A stretch of DNA of 64,000 bases from Thermotogota bacterium (GTDB lineage Bacteria > Thermotogota > Thermotogae > Thermotogales > DSM-5069). The stretch is taken from contig JAKPGA010000032.1 of NCBI GenBank assembly GCA_029551145.1, forward strand, positions 1 through 64,000, given 5' to 3'. Position numbers and translations under genes: made by a program. Within the stretch, counting starts at the first letter, position 1; each line of letters opens with the position of its first letter. The notes below the pieces were generated by a model. The model did not search any database, had not been told where the DNA came from, and saw only the letters and a list, made by a program, of their open reading frames with translations. This document shows, in pieces, positions 50,516-60,326 of the stretch.

Positions 50516-52303
50516 TCACTCACAAGGGATTTCGTAAGTATTCCTCGATCTGAATTCTTCTTGTTTGCCCGGGTTCCAATTCTGAACAGGTCTGTAGAAG
50601 CCAACAACTCTGCTCCATACCTCTGTGGCTCTACCGCACGTTGGACAACTGTAATGTTCTCCTGATATGTACCCGTGTTCTTGACATATACTGAAAACTG
50701 GAGTGATGGTAATATACGGCAACCGGTAGTTATCAAAGATCTTTTTTATCAAAAGCCCGATCACCTTCTCATCTTCGACCTGTTCACCCAGATAAACATG
50801 AAAAACGGTTCCACCGGTGTATTTGGTTTGCAACTCCTCTTGCATTTCAAGTGCCTTGAAAAGATCCTTCACTTCACCAACAGGAAGCTGGGTTGAGTTT
50901 GTGTAGAATGGCTCAGTTTCACCACTTGTGAATATGTCAGCAAAACGCTCTTTATCGATTCTTGCGAGTCTATAAGATGTGCCTTCAGCCGGTGTTGCTT
51001 CAAGATTGAACAAACTATTTGTCTTCTGTTGATAGTCAACCAGCCTTGTTCTCATGAAATCAAGAACCTTCATAGCAAAATCCTTACCTTCTTCAGTGTC
51101 AATACCTTTTCCAAAGAGATTCACAAGGGCTTCATGCATACCGATTAGACCAATTGTACTAAAATGATTGTGCCAGTACTGCCCAAATGATTCCTTTATT
51201 GTTCTCAGGCAAACTCTCGAATACGGATACAATCCAGCTTCTGTGAAATACTCTATGACCTTGCGCTTGATCACCAGACTCTCCCGTGCAAGATCCATTA
51301 TGTCGGACAGCCTTTCGAAGAATTCATCAACCGACCGCGAAAGGTATCCAAGTCTTGGCATGTTAATTGTCACTACACCTATAGAACCAGTCATTGGGTT
51401 TGCACCGAACAGCCCTCCACCTCTTTTACGTAGTTCACGGTTGTCAAGTCTCAGCCTACAACACATACTTCTGACATCCTCTGGGGACAAGCCAGAACTC
51501 ACAAAGTTGGCAAAATACGGCACACCATACTTTGCAGTCATCTTCAAAATCATCTGAGCAACCTCACTATCCCAAGGAAAATCTCGAACTACATTGTAGG
51601 TAGGTATGGGAAAACTGAAGATCCTTTCTTTCGCATCCCCCTGGATCATCACTTCGCAAAATGCTTTGTTAAGCATGTCCATCTGCATTTGAAATTCCCC
51701 ATAGCACCTGTCCTGAAACTCACCACCAATAATGACTGGCTCATTAGCGAGATAATTGGGCACTGTCACATCCATCGTTATATTCACAAAAGGAGTCTGA
51801 AAACCTACCCTTGTCGGGACATTTAAATTGAAAACGAACTCCTGCATACACTGCACAACATCCGAGTAAGATAAACCATCATAGGCTATGAAAGGTGCGA
51901 GAAAAGTATCGAAATTGGAAAATGCTTGTGCACCCGCTGCCTCACCTTGCAAGGTATAGAAAAAATTAACCACCTGCATAAGCGCAACTCTAAAATGCTT
52001 TGCTGGTTTACTTTCGACCTTTTGTTCTACCCCGCCAAAACCCCTCAGTAGAAGATCCCTCAAGTCCCACCCACAACAGTATGGGGCAAGCAAGTTCAGA
52101 TCGTGAACGTGAAAATCACCTTGCAAATGAGCTTGACGAATCCTCTGTGGATAGATCTTCTCTAACCAGTACTTTGCAGTTGATGCAGAGACTATATAAT
52201 TGTTCAGGCCCTGAAGTGAGTAGTTCATGTTGCTGTTTTCCTTCACCTGCCAGTCTTGCACAGAAAGGTATTCATCGATCAGACCAATAACATCAAAAGG
52301 CAC
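50516..52303 (-). CDS. nrdD: Anaerobic ribonucleoside-triphosphate reductase
   Basis: Class III ribonucleotide reductase, 595 residues. The C-terminal glycyl radical loop is SRVVGFYRPVQNW, just after a CQEHG...CPTCG zinc site. Active-site Cys lie in APYCCGWDL and MCCRLRLDNRELRKRGGG. The N-terminal ATP-cone of longer NrdD proteins is missing. GTG 52303 follows GGGGGTG. It makes dNTPs from NTPs without oxygen. The promoter carries two NrdR-type boxes, so it is probably repressed when dATP/ATP is high. Confidence 0.97.
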   Translation of the reverse strand: MPFDVIGLIDEYLSVQDWQVKENSNMNYSLQGLNNYIVSASTAKYWLEKIYPQRIRQAHLQGDFHVHDLNLLAPYCCGWDLRDLLLRGFGGVEQKVESKPAKHFRVALMQVVNFFYTLQGEAAGAQAFSNFDTFLAPFIAYDGLSYSDVVQCMQEFVFNLNVPTRVGFQTPFVNITMDVTVPNYLANEPVIIGGEFQDRCYGEFQMQMDMLNKAFCEVMIQGDAKERIFSFPIPTYNVVRDFPWDSEVAQMILKMTAKYGVPYFANFVSSGLSPEDVRSMCCRLRLDNRELRKRGGGLFGANPMTGSIGVVTINMPRLGYLSRSVDEFFERLSDIMDLARESLVIKRKVIEYFTEAGLYPYSRVCLRTIKESFGQYWHNHFSTIGLIGMHEALVNLFGKGIDTEEGKDFAMKVLDFMRTRLVDYQQKTNSLFNLEATPAEGTSYRLARIDKERFADIFTSGETEPFYTNSTQLPVGEVKDLFKALEMQEELQTKYTGGTVFHVYLGEQVEDEKVIGLLIKKIFDNYRLPYITITPVFSICQEHGYISGEHYSCPTCGRATEVWSRVVGFYRPVQNWNPGKQEEFRSRNTYEIPCE

Positions 52304-52318
52304 CGTTACACCCCCAGA

Positions 52319-52334
52319 CTACTATATAATGTAT
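52319..52334. promoter_or_regulatory. NrdR-type box 2
   Basis: The 16-mer CTACTATATAATGTAT is a weaker match to the NrdR box (ACACTATATATAGTGT-type). It starts 30 bases from box 1, close to the three-turn spacing usual for paired NrdR boxes, and lies near the nrdD transcription start. The assignment is by pattern and context. Confidence 0.65.
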
Positions 52335-52343
52335 GTCAGACTT

Positions 52344-52372
52344 ATTATACACTATATATAGTATAAGGTCAA
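52344..52372 (-). promoter_or_regulatory. Sigma-A promoter of nrdDG and the following gene run
   Basis: TTGACC (52372-52367) and TATAAT (52349-52344) are 17 bases apart on the minus strand. The strong NrdR-type box fills the spacer, so a bound repressor would block polymerase. No clear terminator follows until tsf, more than 20 kb away. Confidence 0.88.
52349..52364. promoter_or_regulatory. NrdR-type box 1
   Basis: The 16-mer ACACTATATATAGTAT is nearly a full match to the NrdR box and nearly palindromic. It lies between the -35 and -10 elements of the nrdD promoter. NrdR itself is not encoded in this window. Confidence 0.75.
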
Positions 52373-52431
52373 CAAAAAGGTTTTCGACTGCCCGTGGAAG
52401 GATCGAATATGGATATGGTTTAAAAGAAGAT

Positions 52432-52451
52432 GGCAGTGCGAATGCACTGCC
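52432..52451 (-). terminator. Terminator after the carboxypeptidase gene
   Basis: A GGCAGTGC/GCACTGCC stem with a four-base loop is followed on the minus strand by ATCTTCTTTT. It lies four bases after the stop of the M14 gene and ends the peptide operon ahead of the nrdD promoter. Confidence 0.7.
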
Positions 52452-52454
52452 ATT

Positions 52455-53816
52455 TCACTTTTTGAGGGAGGTGTATAAGCAAGTATACAGGCCTGCTGTC
52501 AACTGGATTTGAACCAATTTCTTGATTGGGATCACTTTAAATTCAGTCTTTTTTTGAAGTTTTTCGATTCGTGAATCTATCATTTCTCTTATCTGGCTGG
52601 CTGTTTTTGAAAGCAGATGGTCTTTATTCTTCTGGGACTTTATCAATCTGTAGAGCATTCCCCATTTGAACAGAGAATAAGACCTATTACCTATCTGGTT
52701 GTCGAATTTCTCAGCAATAGTCGCGTTTCTCTCGAGTTCCTCAGATGTCTGAGCCCATTGCAGTCTTGCGTCGTAGGACTTTGTAAAAGATTCCATGAAA
52801 TACTTGAGCGCATCTTGGAATTTCGTGTGAGTATCGATTTTACTCTCTATCTTCTGATACAGAGAAATGAGTTGTTCCATGTCTTCCTTCTCAAACTGAA
52901 GATGTTCAAGAACTAACTTTCTTCTGCTGATCTTGGAAGACTTGGTGTTCTGGATTCTCTGGTCATAGTAGTACGGGACTTCACAGACCAACTCAAAAAC
53001 GTTTTTGTTGAATCTTCTGGCATATCCAATACTGCTCTCGCCACTCATTATTATCGTCGCCGGATCTGTCTTGGAGTATTTCTCATAATAATCATACGCA
53101 TGTTCAGTAGTCGGCATCAGAAAAACCGCTTGATGAAACTGTGTGACATATGGAACCTCTGGCTCACCAAGTGCAAGTGGAACATTCTGATCCTGTGCTG
53201 CTTTTTCAAATATCGGATACAACAAAGGAGCATCTTCACTGATATAGTAATAGACTCCTCCAAAGCCTGCATTGTGTAAACTGTATATAAAGGAAGGAGA
53301 TGTTTCTTCTATTACGTTCATCAGTGCTTGAGTCTCCGATGTTGGTTTATCGAATTTGAGCGTCTTGTACTGTATCGGGAAGGACCATTCAACTTGTTCA
53401 TTTCCTGCAGGTCTGTAATAATTGTACACATAGTGTTTGAAAGAATAAGGTTTCTTGAACCAACCTTCGTTGAGTTTCGCTCCATCCACGTCCGCGACCT
53501 TCACGATATACCACGTGAAATCAAACATATCCCTCAATTCCCTGTTCTCTGAAAGCTTCCAAGACAGATAATCCAACATTACGCTACCGATCGGCTCATT
53601 TGGATGAGGAAAACCGTACAACAAAGCAGATTTTCTCCCATTGCCGATCTTCAGACAATAGATTGGTTCATTCTGCGCAGATCTGCCTATTTCGAAAAGA
53701 TCGACCACCTCTGGAAACCGCTCCTTCAATTTTCTTGACGATGCGTTCAACTCTTCAACTGTCATGAATTGGTTGTAATCTGGTACCTGTTCAATTACCT
53801 GCTCGATAACACTCAT
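52455..53816 (-). CDS. M14-family zinc carboxypeptidase
   Basis: A 453-residue peptidase of the M14 family. The zinc motif is GFPHPNEPIG (His71, Glu74); the third ligand is in YSLHNAGFG near residue 187. It has no signal peptide, so it should act on imported peptides in the cytoplasm. The gene ends an operon with an oligopeptide ABC transporter, which fits that role. The C-terminal third is helical and not part of the core fold. Which residues it removes is unknown. Confidence 0.88.
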   Translation of the reverse strand: MSVIEQVIEQVPDYNQFMTVEELNASSRKLKERFPEVVDLFEIGRSAQNEPIYCLKIGNGRKSALLYGFPHPNEPIGSVMLDYLSWKLSENRELRDMFDFTWYIVKVADVDGAKLNEGWFKKPYSFKHYVYNYYRPAGNEQVEWSFPIQYKTLKFDKPTSETQALMNVIEETSPSFIYSLHNAGFGGVYYYISEDAPLLYPIFEKAAQDQNVPLALGEPEVPYVTQFHQAVFLMPTTEHAYDYYEKYSKTDPATIIMSGESSIGYARRFNKNVFELVCEVPYYYDQRIQNTKSSKISRRKLVLEHLQFEKEDMEQLISLYQKIESKIDTHTKFQDALKYFMESFTKSYDARLQWAQTSEELERNATIAEKFDNQIGNRSYSLFKWGMLYRLIKSQKNKDHLLSKTASQIREMIDSRIEKLQKKTEFKVIPIKKLVQIQLTAGLYTCLYTSLKK

Positions 53817-53828
53817 TTTTTCGCCTCC

Positions 53829-54773
53829 TCATGCGAAATGGCAACTCACCCAGTGCCCCTGTTCAATTTCTCTGAGTTGTGGGGTTTCTCTCTCACATCT
53901 ATTATCGGCATAAGGGCATCTGTTCACGAAATTGCAACCGGTCTCCGGCTGAAAGACCGTCATGAGCTCTTTTGGTTTTATTTTCTGTCTCCTCTCAAAA
54001 ATCGATGGAGAATAACTTATCAAAACTTTGGTATAAGGATGCAAAGGCCTTTCTACCACATCTACCGATCTACCCAGTTCCACAACCTTTCCTAAGTAGA
54101 GCACGGCGATCCTATCACTCACATATTTTGCCAGCGAGATGTCGTGGGTTATGAACATGACCGTTGTCTTCTCAGATCTGACCAGATCAAGCATTAGATT
54201 TATCACACTGGCTCTTACCGAAAGATCGAGCATAGAAACACATTCATCCGCTATCAAGAAAGATGGGTTTAACATCATCGCTCTCAACAGAGAAATTCTC
54301 TGCAATTGTCCACCAGATAGTTCATGTGGATATCTACTCAAGAATGATTCCGCTGGCTCAAGCCCTGCACGACTCAGAAAGTCCTTCATTATTTCCTTCC
54401 TGCGAGAACGATTCGTCCCTATCCTGTTGATCTTCAAAGGTAAATCGAGGGAATCTTCTATGGTCAACCTTTGATCGAAAGATTCGTAGGGATTTTGGAA
54501 GATTATCTGAATTTCCCTTCTCTTGTCCCGATCCAGTTTGGTTGAACCACTGATCTTACTCTGTTTGAAAAAGATCTCGCCTGAGCTTTCCTTCTCAATT
54601 CTGCTCAGTACCAAACCCAGTGTCGATTTACCGCAACCACTTTCGCCGAGTACACCAAAGATCTCTCCCTGGTCTATGTCAAAACTGACACCATCCAGCG
54701 CCTTCACGGTGTACTTTCTCATCAAGCCCAGTGTGAAATATTTCTTCAGATTATTTACCTGCAATATGCGCAT
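53829..54773 (-). CDS. Oligopeptide ABC transporter ATP-binding protein (OppF-like)
   Basis: A 314-residue ABC ATPase with Walker A GVLGESGCGKST, signature LSGGQLQRISLLRAMM and Walker B FLIADECVSMLD. The C-terminal oligopeptide domain carries the Cys cluster (CNFVNRCPYADNRCERE...CHFA) that may bind an Fe-S cluster, usual in the Opp/Dpp family. Its start lies 23 bases inside the end of the oppD-like gene. Next gene is the carboxypeptidase. Confidence 0.94.
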   Translation of the reverse strand: MRILQVNNLKKYFTLGLMRKYTVKALDGVSFDIDQGEIFGVLGESGCGKSTLGLVLSRIEKESSGEIFFKQSKISGSTKLDRDKRREIQIIFQNPYESFDQRLTIEDSLDLPLKINRIGTNRSRRKEIMKDFLSRAGLEPAESFLSRYPHELSGGQLQRISLLRAMMLNPSFLIADECVSMLDLSVRASVINLMLDLVRSEKTTVMFITHDISLAKYVSDRIAVLYLGKVVELGRSVDVVERPLHPYTKVLISYSPSIFERRQKIKPKELMTVFQPETGCNFVNRCPYADNRCERETPQLREIEQGHWVSCHFA

Positions 54774-55731
54774 GGTCCTTCCCCACCTTCAGACAAGCCA
54801 CTCGATGACCCTGAACTTCGACATGAAAAGGAACTTCTTCAAAACATTCCTTTGACGCAATCTCACATCTGCTTGCAAATACGCAGTAGTTCATCTCTTG
54901 AGAAAGGTCTGGAAGATTTCCAGGTATACTGTAAAGACGCCCACCTTTTTTCCCAAAGTCTGGTAGTGAACCAACCAAGGCCTTCGTGTACGGATGAAAT
55001 GGACTGTGGATTATTCCGTCCTTGCTCCCATATTCCATGAGCCTTCCTGCGTACATAACCGCTATATCATCACAAAGTTCTGCAACAACTCCTAAATCGT
55101 GGCTTATCACCATACCTGTCAGAGAAAATTTACCGATCAAGTTCTTCAGTTCCTCGATGATTTGTCCCTGTGTGACCACATCCAGCGCTGTGGTAGCTTC
55201 ATCCAATATCACAAACTTTGGTGAATTGACAAGCGCAAGTGCAATCATAACCCTTTGCATCATGCCTCCAGAAAGCTGATGTGGGTAACAATCAAGAACC
55301 CTTACAGGCAAATTCACAGCTCCTAAAAGCGATTCAAGCCTATTTTTGATTTGCTCTTCACTCATTTGGGGATTGTGTATCATCAAGGCCTCGGACATCT
55401 GAACACCGATTTTGTGAACGGGACTCAAAGCATTCATCGACCGTTGAAAAACCATGGAAAATTCCTTCCACCTGAGTTGCCTGATGTCATCTTCACTCAT
55501 CGAGAGTATTTCGTGCCCAAGTAGTTTGATTTGTCCTTTGAGAACATATGCGTTCTTAGGCAGAAGTCTCATAACTGTGTGAGCGAGCGTGCTCTTGCCA
55601 GAACCCGATTCTCCAACAACACCTAAAAACCTTCCTTCCTTCACAGAGATACTCAGATTTTCAACAGCGTGTATCTCTTTTCTTCCAATGGTGTACCTCA
55701 CAGTCAGATCTTTTATCTCAAGAACGTTCAT
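54751..55731 (-). CDS. Oligopeptide ABC transporter ATP-binding protein (OppD-like)
   Basis: A 326-residue ABC ATPase, partner of the OppF-like one. Walker A is GVVGESGSGKST, the signature is LSGGMMQRVMIALAL, and Walker B is FVILDEATTALD. The C-terminal Cys motif (YCVFASRCEIASKEC) is present. Its ATG overlaps the oppC-like stop by four bases. Confidence 0.95.
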   Translation of the reverse strand: MNVLEIKDLTVRYTIGRKEIHAVENLSISVKEGRFLGVVGESGSGKSTLAHTVMRLLPKNAYVLKGQIKLLGHEILSMSEDDIRQLRWKEFSMVFQRSMNALSPVHKIGVQMSEALMIHNPQMSEEQIKNRLESLLGAVNLPVRVLDCYPHQLSGGMMQRVMIALALVNSPKFVILDEATTALDVVTQGQIIEELKNLIGKFSLTGMVISHDLGVVAELCDDIAVMYAGRLMEYGSKDGIIHSPFHPYTKALVGSLPDFGKKGGRLYSIPGNLPDLSQEMNYCVFASRCEIASKECFEEVPFHVEVQGHRVACLKVGKDHAHIAGK

Positions 55732-56573
55732 TCATTGGTCACCTCACCGAGAGATGGATATAGCGCTTGCTGTAAACCGTCTCCTATGAAGGAAAACGCA
55801 ATAACAGCGAGCACCGTGAAAATACCTGGGAAGACTATTATCCACCATGCAAAGGTCATGTACGATTTGCCCTCACTTATCATCTTTCCCCAACTCACCA
55901 CATTTGGATCCCCAAGTCCAAGAAAACTCAAAGCTGCTTCTGTGAGGATTGCACCACCTATTTGTAGTGCACTATTTGCAACCACGGGATACATACCATT
56001 TGGAATTATGTGAGAAAACATTATTCTAACTGTGCTTTCACCATTTGCGCGTGCTATCTTCACAAATGCTCTTTCTTTTATACTCAAAGTCTGAGCCCTC
56101 ATGATTCTCGCGTTTGAAGGCCATGTTGTGAGGCCTATTACGAGCATTATATAGAACAAATTCCTACCGAATATTGCAACGATGATGAGTATTAGGAAGA
56201 AGACTGGGATCATTAGAAAAGAATCGATTACCTTACTCACTATTTCATCCACTATTCCTCCGTAGTAACCCGACACCGCCCCGATGAAGATACCTATCAG
56301 CGCCGATAGACCAGCTGCAACAAAACCCACCAAGAGCGAAGTCCTTGTGCCATAAACAACACGACTGAAGATATCTCTGCCAAGATGATCTGTTCCAAAA
56401 AAATGAGCAAGACAAGGTTGAACAAGTACATCCTTTGTCATCTCACCAGATCTATATGGCGCTATCTGTGGTGCAAAAACCGCAAAAACGATCATCACCA
56501 GAAAAATGAACAGTCCAACGGTTCCATACTTGTTTGAGAAATATCTTTTTCCAAACGCCTTTAATCTGCTCAC
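55728..56573 (-). CDS. Oligopeptide ABC transporter permease (OppC-like)
   Basis: A 281-residue permease of the DppC/OppC class. FFGTDHLGRDIFSRVVYGTRTSL is the family mark, followed by about five segments and the EAA loop. It starts at GTG after GAGGTG. With the OppB-like protein it forms the pore. Confidence 0.95.
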   Translation of the reverse strand: MSRLKAFGKRYFSNKYGTVGLFIFLVMIVFAVFAPQIAPYRSGEMTKDVLVQPCLAHFFGTDHLGRDIFSRVVYGTRTSLLVGFVAAGLSALIGIFIGAVSGYYGGIVDEIVSKVIDSFLMIPVFFLILIIVAIFGRNLFYIMLVIGLTTWPSNARIMRAQTLSIKERAFVKIARANGESTVRIMFSHIIPNGMYPVVANSALQIGGAILTEAALSFLGLGDPNVVSWGKMISEGKSYMTFAWWIIVFPGIFTVLAVIAFSFIGDGLQQALYPSLGEVTNE

Positions 56574-56583
56574 AGAATCACCT

Positions 56584-57558
56584 CTATGTCAATCTAATCC
56601 TTGGATCTACAAAGGCAATTATCAAATCCGTGACGATCATGGCAACACTTATGAAGACGGCCATCAAAAAATAAATGCCGAGTATCAACTGGTAGTCTCT
56701 TCTGTATATCGCATCCAGAAGCAACCTTCCCATTCCGGGCCAAGCGAAAACCGTTTCAATTATCGTCGCTCCAGTAACAGAAAATCCCATAGTTATTCCG
56801 AAAACCGTTAGGGATGGAATGATCGCATTCCTGATCACGTATTTTTGAAAGAGCCTGTCCCTCGGTACACCTATCGCAGTTAGGGTTGTTATGTAATCTT
56901 GTTTGTAATTTTGAATTATGCTCGCTCTGGTAACTCTGTAAAAAACAGGCATCTGCACTAAGATCAAAGTAGTTGCTGGCAAAACCATGTGGTGCAATAG
57001 ATCCAGGAATTTGCGTGCGCCCTCGTAAGATTCTCTCAAATTAAACATGCCAGAGGTCGGGAACCATCTCAGTCTGGCTGAAAAAACAAGAATCATGACT
57101 AAGCCAAGCCAGAAAGATGGCGTTGCATAGAGTATGTACGAGATTATGGAAACGATCGTATCATCACGTACTTTGTGCGATCTGCTAACAAAAATGGCAA
57201 GATAGGCACCTATGAAAAAGGCGACCACGCTACTTGTTATGGTGAGCAAAAGTGTTGGCGCGATCCTCTGTTTGATTAACTTCCAGCTCGGTTGATCATA
57301 GACATAAGAATAACCAAAATCACCTTTCAGAAGATTGCCGATGTACTTGAAATACTGTGCAATCAGTGGCTGATCAAGTCCGTATCTTTTTCTCAAAGCT
57401 TCTATCATTTGTTTTGATGGGTTTTCAAGGCCAACCATTATTGTCACGGGATCACCTGGAGCAAGATGTATGATGAAAAAATTCAATGTCATCACCAAAA
57501 AGACCAAGACAAGAGCAGAGATAATCCTCCTGATCAGATATCGAGTGAAGTGTTCCAT
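56584..57558 (-). CDS. Oligopeptide ABC transporter permease (OppB-like)
   Basis: A 324-residue permease of the DppB/OppB class. The N-terminus (YLIRRIISALVLVFLVMTLN) and the APGDP motif are typical; about six segments follow. It is ten bases before the oppC-like gene and follows the binding-protein gene after a hairpin. Confidence 0.95.
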   Translation of the reverse strand: MEHFTRYLIRRIISALVLVFLVMTLNFFIIHLAPGDPVTIMVGLENPSKQMIEALRKRYGLDQPLIAQYFKYIGNLLKGDFGYSYVYDQPSWKLIKQRIAPTLLLTITSSVVAFFIGAYLAIFVSRSHKVRDDTIVSIISYILYATPSFWLGLVMILVFSARLRWFPTSGMFNLRESYEGARKFLDLLHHMVLPATTLILVQMPVFYRVTRASIIQNYKQDYITTLTAIGVPRDRLFQKYVIRNAIIPSLTVFGITMGFSVTGATIIETVFAWPGMGRLLLDAIYRRDYQLILGIYFLMAVFISVAMIVTDLIIAFVDPRIRLT

Positions 57559-57585
57559 CTCGAGTACACTCCTTTTTCAGAAAGA

Positions 57586-57608
57586 GCCACCCACAAGTCG
57601 TGGGTGGC
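57586..57608 (-). other. Intercistronic hairpin between binding protein and OppB-like gene
   Basis: A nine-pair stem (GCCACCCAC/GTGGGTGGC) with a five-base loop lies just after the binding-protein stop. It may be a partial terminator or a 3' stabiliser that raises binding protein over permease, as in many Opp operons. Confidence 0.6.
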
Positions 57609-57614
57609 CTTGAA

Positions 57615-59174
57615 TCATTTATCCAACCAAGTCTTTGCGTAGTTGTTCAAACCAATCTTTCCAACAAGTTGATACGGCATATCTTTCACGTATTTCTTGT
57701 GGACATAGTTAACCGCAACCTCACCGATTGGATAGAATGGCAGGTCCTGTGAAAGTATTTCTTGAACCTTGAAGTAATACTGCTGTCTTTTGTTCACATC
57801 TGTTACCGTGGCTCCTTTGTCGAGTAGTTCGTCCACTTCTTTAGAGGAATAACCCATCACATTTATATCTCCACCAGTACCAACTCTGAGCTTCAAATTG
57901 TCGGGATCGGGACCTTGGAATCCATTGAGAACCGTTAGATCAAAATCTCCACCCTTCAAACACTTTTCTATGTACGCTGCGATTTCGTACTCCTCAAGGT
58001 TCACCTTTATGCCAACCTTGTCGAGTTGCTCTTTTATAATGGTGGCCATATCTCTCCAAACCTGACCCTGGAAATAAACCAGAACCGCTTCGAATCTGTA
58101 ACCGTCCTTCCCTCTGGGATATCCTGCTTCATCCAAGAGTTTCTCAGCCATTTTCAGATCTTGCCCGGGTGCTTTCGTGTTGGGGTTATAAGCCCATGGA
58201 ATTGCTGGAGTATAGAAACCATCACTCACAGAACCATACTTAATCGCTTTGTCGAAGATTTCCTGTCTATTCAGGGCATACGCGGCGGCAAAACGTACCT
58301 TTGGATTGTTGAAGGGCGAGGACCTTCTTGCCACATTGAACCCCATGTAATATCTGCTCGGTGCGGGTTTTTGGAGAACGACCAGATCTGGCATCTTTTG
58401 GTAGATGGGAATGTGCACGTTGCTGACGTTGTTATTGATATCAACCTCACCGCTGAGCAGTGCCTGTTGTGCGGTGTCCTGGTCTGGTATTATTTTGAAA
58501 ATGACCCTGTCCAGATATGGTTCTCCCATGAAATACTCTGGGTTCTTTTGCAAAGTGACATGGCTACCTTTCACCCATTCTACGAACTTGAATGGACCTG
58601 TTCCCACAGGGTTCTGGTTCGCTGGGTTATCTATCCAGTCAACTGGGGAACCATCTTTGGTGATATCGTAGATATGTTTTGGCATGACCCAGGTGCCATA
58701 CCATGCCAAGAAACCTATGAAAGCTGCCTGTGGTTGGCTCATCTTGAAAACGAGTGTGTAGTCATCTTTTGCCTCGATCGACACGACCTTTTCAAAGTAC
58801 TTCGACGCCGTTGACTCTGGACGTGACTTTATCTGGCTGAACGTCCAGACAGCATCTGCAGCAGTACAAGGTTTACCATCGTGCCACTTTACACCTTTTC
58901 TCAAATGAAAGGTGTAGGTAAGCCCATCATCAGAGACTTCCCAACTCTCGGCAAGGTCTGGTACCACGTTGTAATCGGCATCCAAGGCAACAAGTTTGCT
59001 GAAGATACATCCGTAGATGCCGTTTCCTGCATCGTCGGTCTTCGCATCAGGATTAAAAGAAATGGGATCACCCCAGTGGGCGATAACAAGCGTCCCACCC
59101 TTTTTCGGTTTGTCGGCGGCCATTAGAAACACGCAAGCTACCAAGAGCACAAAAACAAAGAAACGCTTTGCCAT
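57615..59174 (-). CDS. Family 5 peptide-binding protein
   Basis: A 519-residue extracytoplasmic binding protein of the DppA/OppA/SBP_bac_5 family. A signal peptide (MAKRFFVFVLLVACVFLMAA) is followed by YTFHLRKGVKWHDGKPCTAADAVW, the family signature. The ligand may be a peptide, but the family also binds sugars and nickel. Two amidohydrolases and a carboxypeptidase in the same operon support peptides or an amide compound. Confidence 0.94.
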   Translation of the reverse strand: MAKRFFVFVLLVACVFLMAADKPKKGGTLVIAHWGDPISFNPDAKTDDAGNGIYGCIFSKLVALDADYNVVPDLAESWEVSDDGLTYTFHLRKGVKWHDGKPCTAADAVWTFSQIKSRPESTASKYFEKVVSIEAKDDYTLVFKMSQPQAAFIGFLAWYGTWVMPKHIYDITKDGSPVDWIDNPANQNPVGTGPFKFVEWVKGSHVTLQKNPEYFMGEPYLDRVIFKIIPDQDTAQQALLSGEVDINNNVSNVHIPIYQKMPDLVVLQKPAPSRYYMGFNVARRSSPFNNPKVRFAAAYALNRQEIFDKAIKYGSVSDGFYTPAIPWAYNPNTKAPGQDLKMAEKLLDEAGYPRGKDGYRFEAVLVYFQGQVWRDMATIIKEQLDKVGIKVNLEEYEIAAYIEKCLKGGDFDLTVLNGFQGPDPDNLKLRVGTGGDINVMGYSSKEVDELLDKGATVTDVNKRQQYYFKVQEILSQDLPFYPIGEVAVNYVHKKYVKDMPYQLVGKIGLNNYAKTWLDK

Positions 59175-59198
59175 AAAAACACCTCCTTTTACTGTTGT

Positions 59199-60326
59199 TT
59201 AAGGTTGTTGAAAAACAACCTCTCCATCGACAATAGCAATCAGAAGTCTTGAAGATACCTTCAGCGGATGATCACTGAAAATCAGAATATCTGCGTCTTT
59301 GTTGGGAGAGATACTCCCAACTTTGTCGTCAATCTTGAGCATCTTTGCGGGATTGATCGTGATCATCTTCAGCGTCTCGTCATAGGAAAGACCATTTCTG
59401 ACAACAACACTACCGAGCAATCTGAGGTGTTTTTGTGGAATGACCGGATGGTCTGTCATCAGCGCCACAAGGACTCCGGCATGACACAGTTTCACCGGTA
59501 TTGCGTCGCTGACATACCTGAAAGCAGAGTAGAGTTTGGAAATCATCGCAGGACCATAGACTACAGGAACACCCGACTCTTTTATTCTTTCTGCGAGCAG
59601 ATCACCCGCAAAAACATGATCAATAGTTGCATCGAGGTTGAATTCCTTTATGATATCCAAAACGGCGTTAATCTCGTCTGGTGATGTAGAAAGGTGGATC
59701 TTCGCCATCATTTCTCTTTTGAGTACCTTTGAGATCAACTCATACTGAATCTTTTTTGACTCATCGAGTTCCTTTGGATCTTCCATCCATTTCTTGACTT
59801 CCAAAAACGTGTTTCTCAACAGCGCAACGGTGCCCATTCTTGTGGTTGGATAAGACTCCTTTGATTTGTATTCCCTAATCCCCTTTGGGCCAAGCGCCAT
59901 CTTCAGAGCGGCTTGCTCAACCAATACTCTTCCCGTGGTCTTTGTTATCAGCCCTACTCCACCGATCACATTCGCGCTACCAGGTCCTGTGTAGACAGTT
60001 GTCACTCCACCAGAAATCGCATCAGAAAAGGCTTTGTCAAAGAAATCTATCGCATCGATCGCGCGCATCTGTGGTGTTATCGGTCCCGAAAAATCATTGA
60101 CATCGCTGTATTCCCAGTCCAAGCCCTCTGGAATCAAACCGATATGACTGTGGGCATCGACAAAACCAGGACAGACAAACTTTCCCTTCGCATCTATAAC
60201 CTTGTACCTGGAATCAAATCTTTTTCTCTTGCCAGCATATGATATTTTTCCATCCTTGACAAGTATCAAGCCGTCTTCAATCACTTCAAAACCCGTCCAG
60301 ACAGTACCACCAGCTATAGCGATCAT
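59199..60326 (-). CDS. Amidohydrolase, imidazolonepropionase-like (first paralog)
   Basis: A 375-residue metal-dependent hydrolase. The metal motif is CPGFVDAHSHIGL (HxH); further ligands lie in TIDHVF and the distal Asp is in VALMTDHPVIP. The closing pattern SPNKDADILIFSDHPL is typical. Family members act on cyclic amides or dipeptides; the substrate is not known. The ATG at 60326 follows AGTGGAGGAG and overlaps the stop of its paralog by four bases. Confidence 0.9.
   Translation of the reverse strand: MIAIAGGTVWTGFEVIEDGLILVKDGKISYAGKRKRFDSRYKVIDAKGKFVCPGFVDAHSHIGLIPEGLDWEYSDVNDFSGPITPQMRAIDAIDFFDKAFSDAISGGVTTVYTGPGSANVIGGVGLITKTTGRVLVEQAALKMALGPKGIREYKSKESYPTTRMGTVALLRNTFLEVKKWMEDPKELDESKKIQYELISKVLKREMMAKIHLSTSPDEINAVLDIIKEFNLDATIDHVFAGDLLAERIKESGVPVVYGPAMISKLYSAFRYVSDAIPVKLCHAGVLVALMTDHPVIPQKHLRLLGSVVVRNGLSYDETLKMITINPAKMLKIDDKVGSISPNKDADILIFSDHPLKVSSRLLIAIVDGEVVFQQP

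Noticed and set aside
58026-58814. A 262-codon frame opposite the peptide-binding protein gene
   Set aside because: It is a long shadow frame with unlikely composition (rich in Trp, Cys, His), antisense to a conserved gene.
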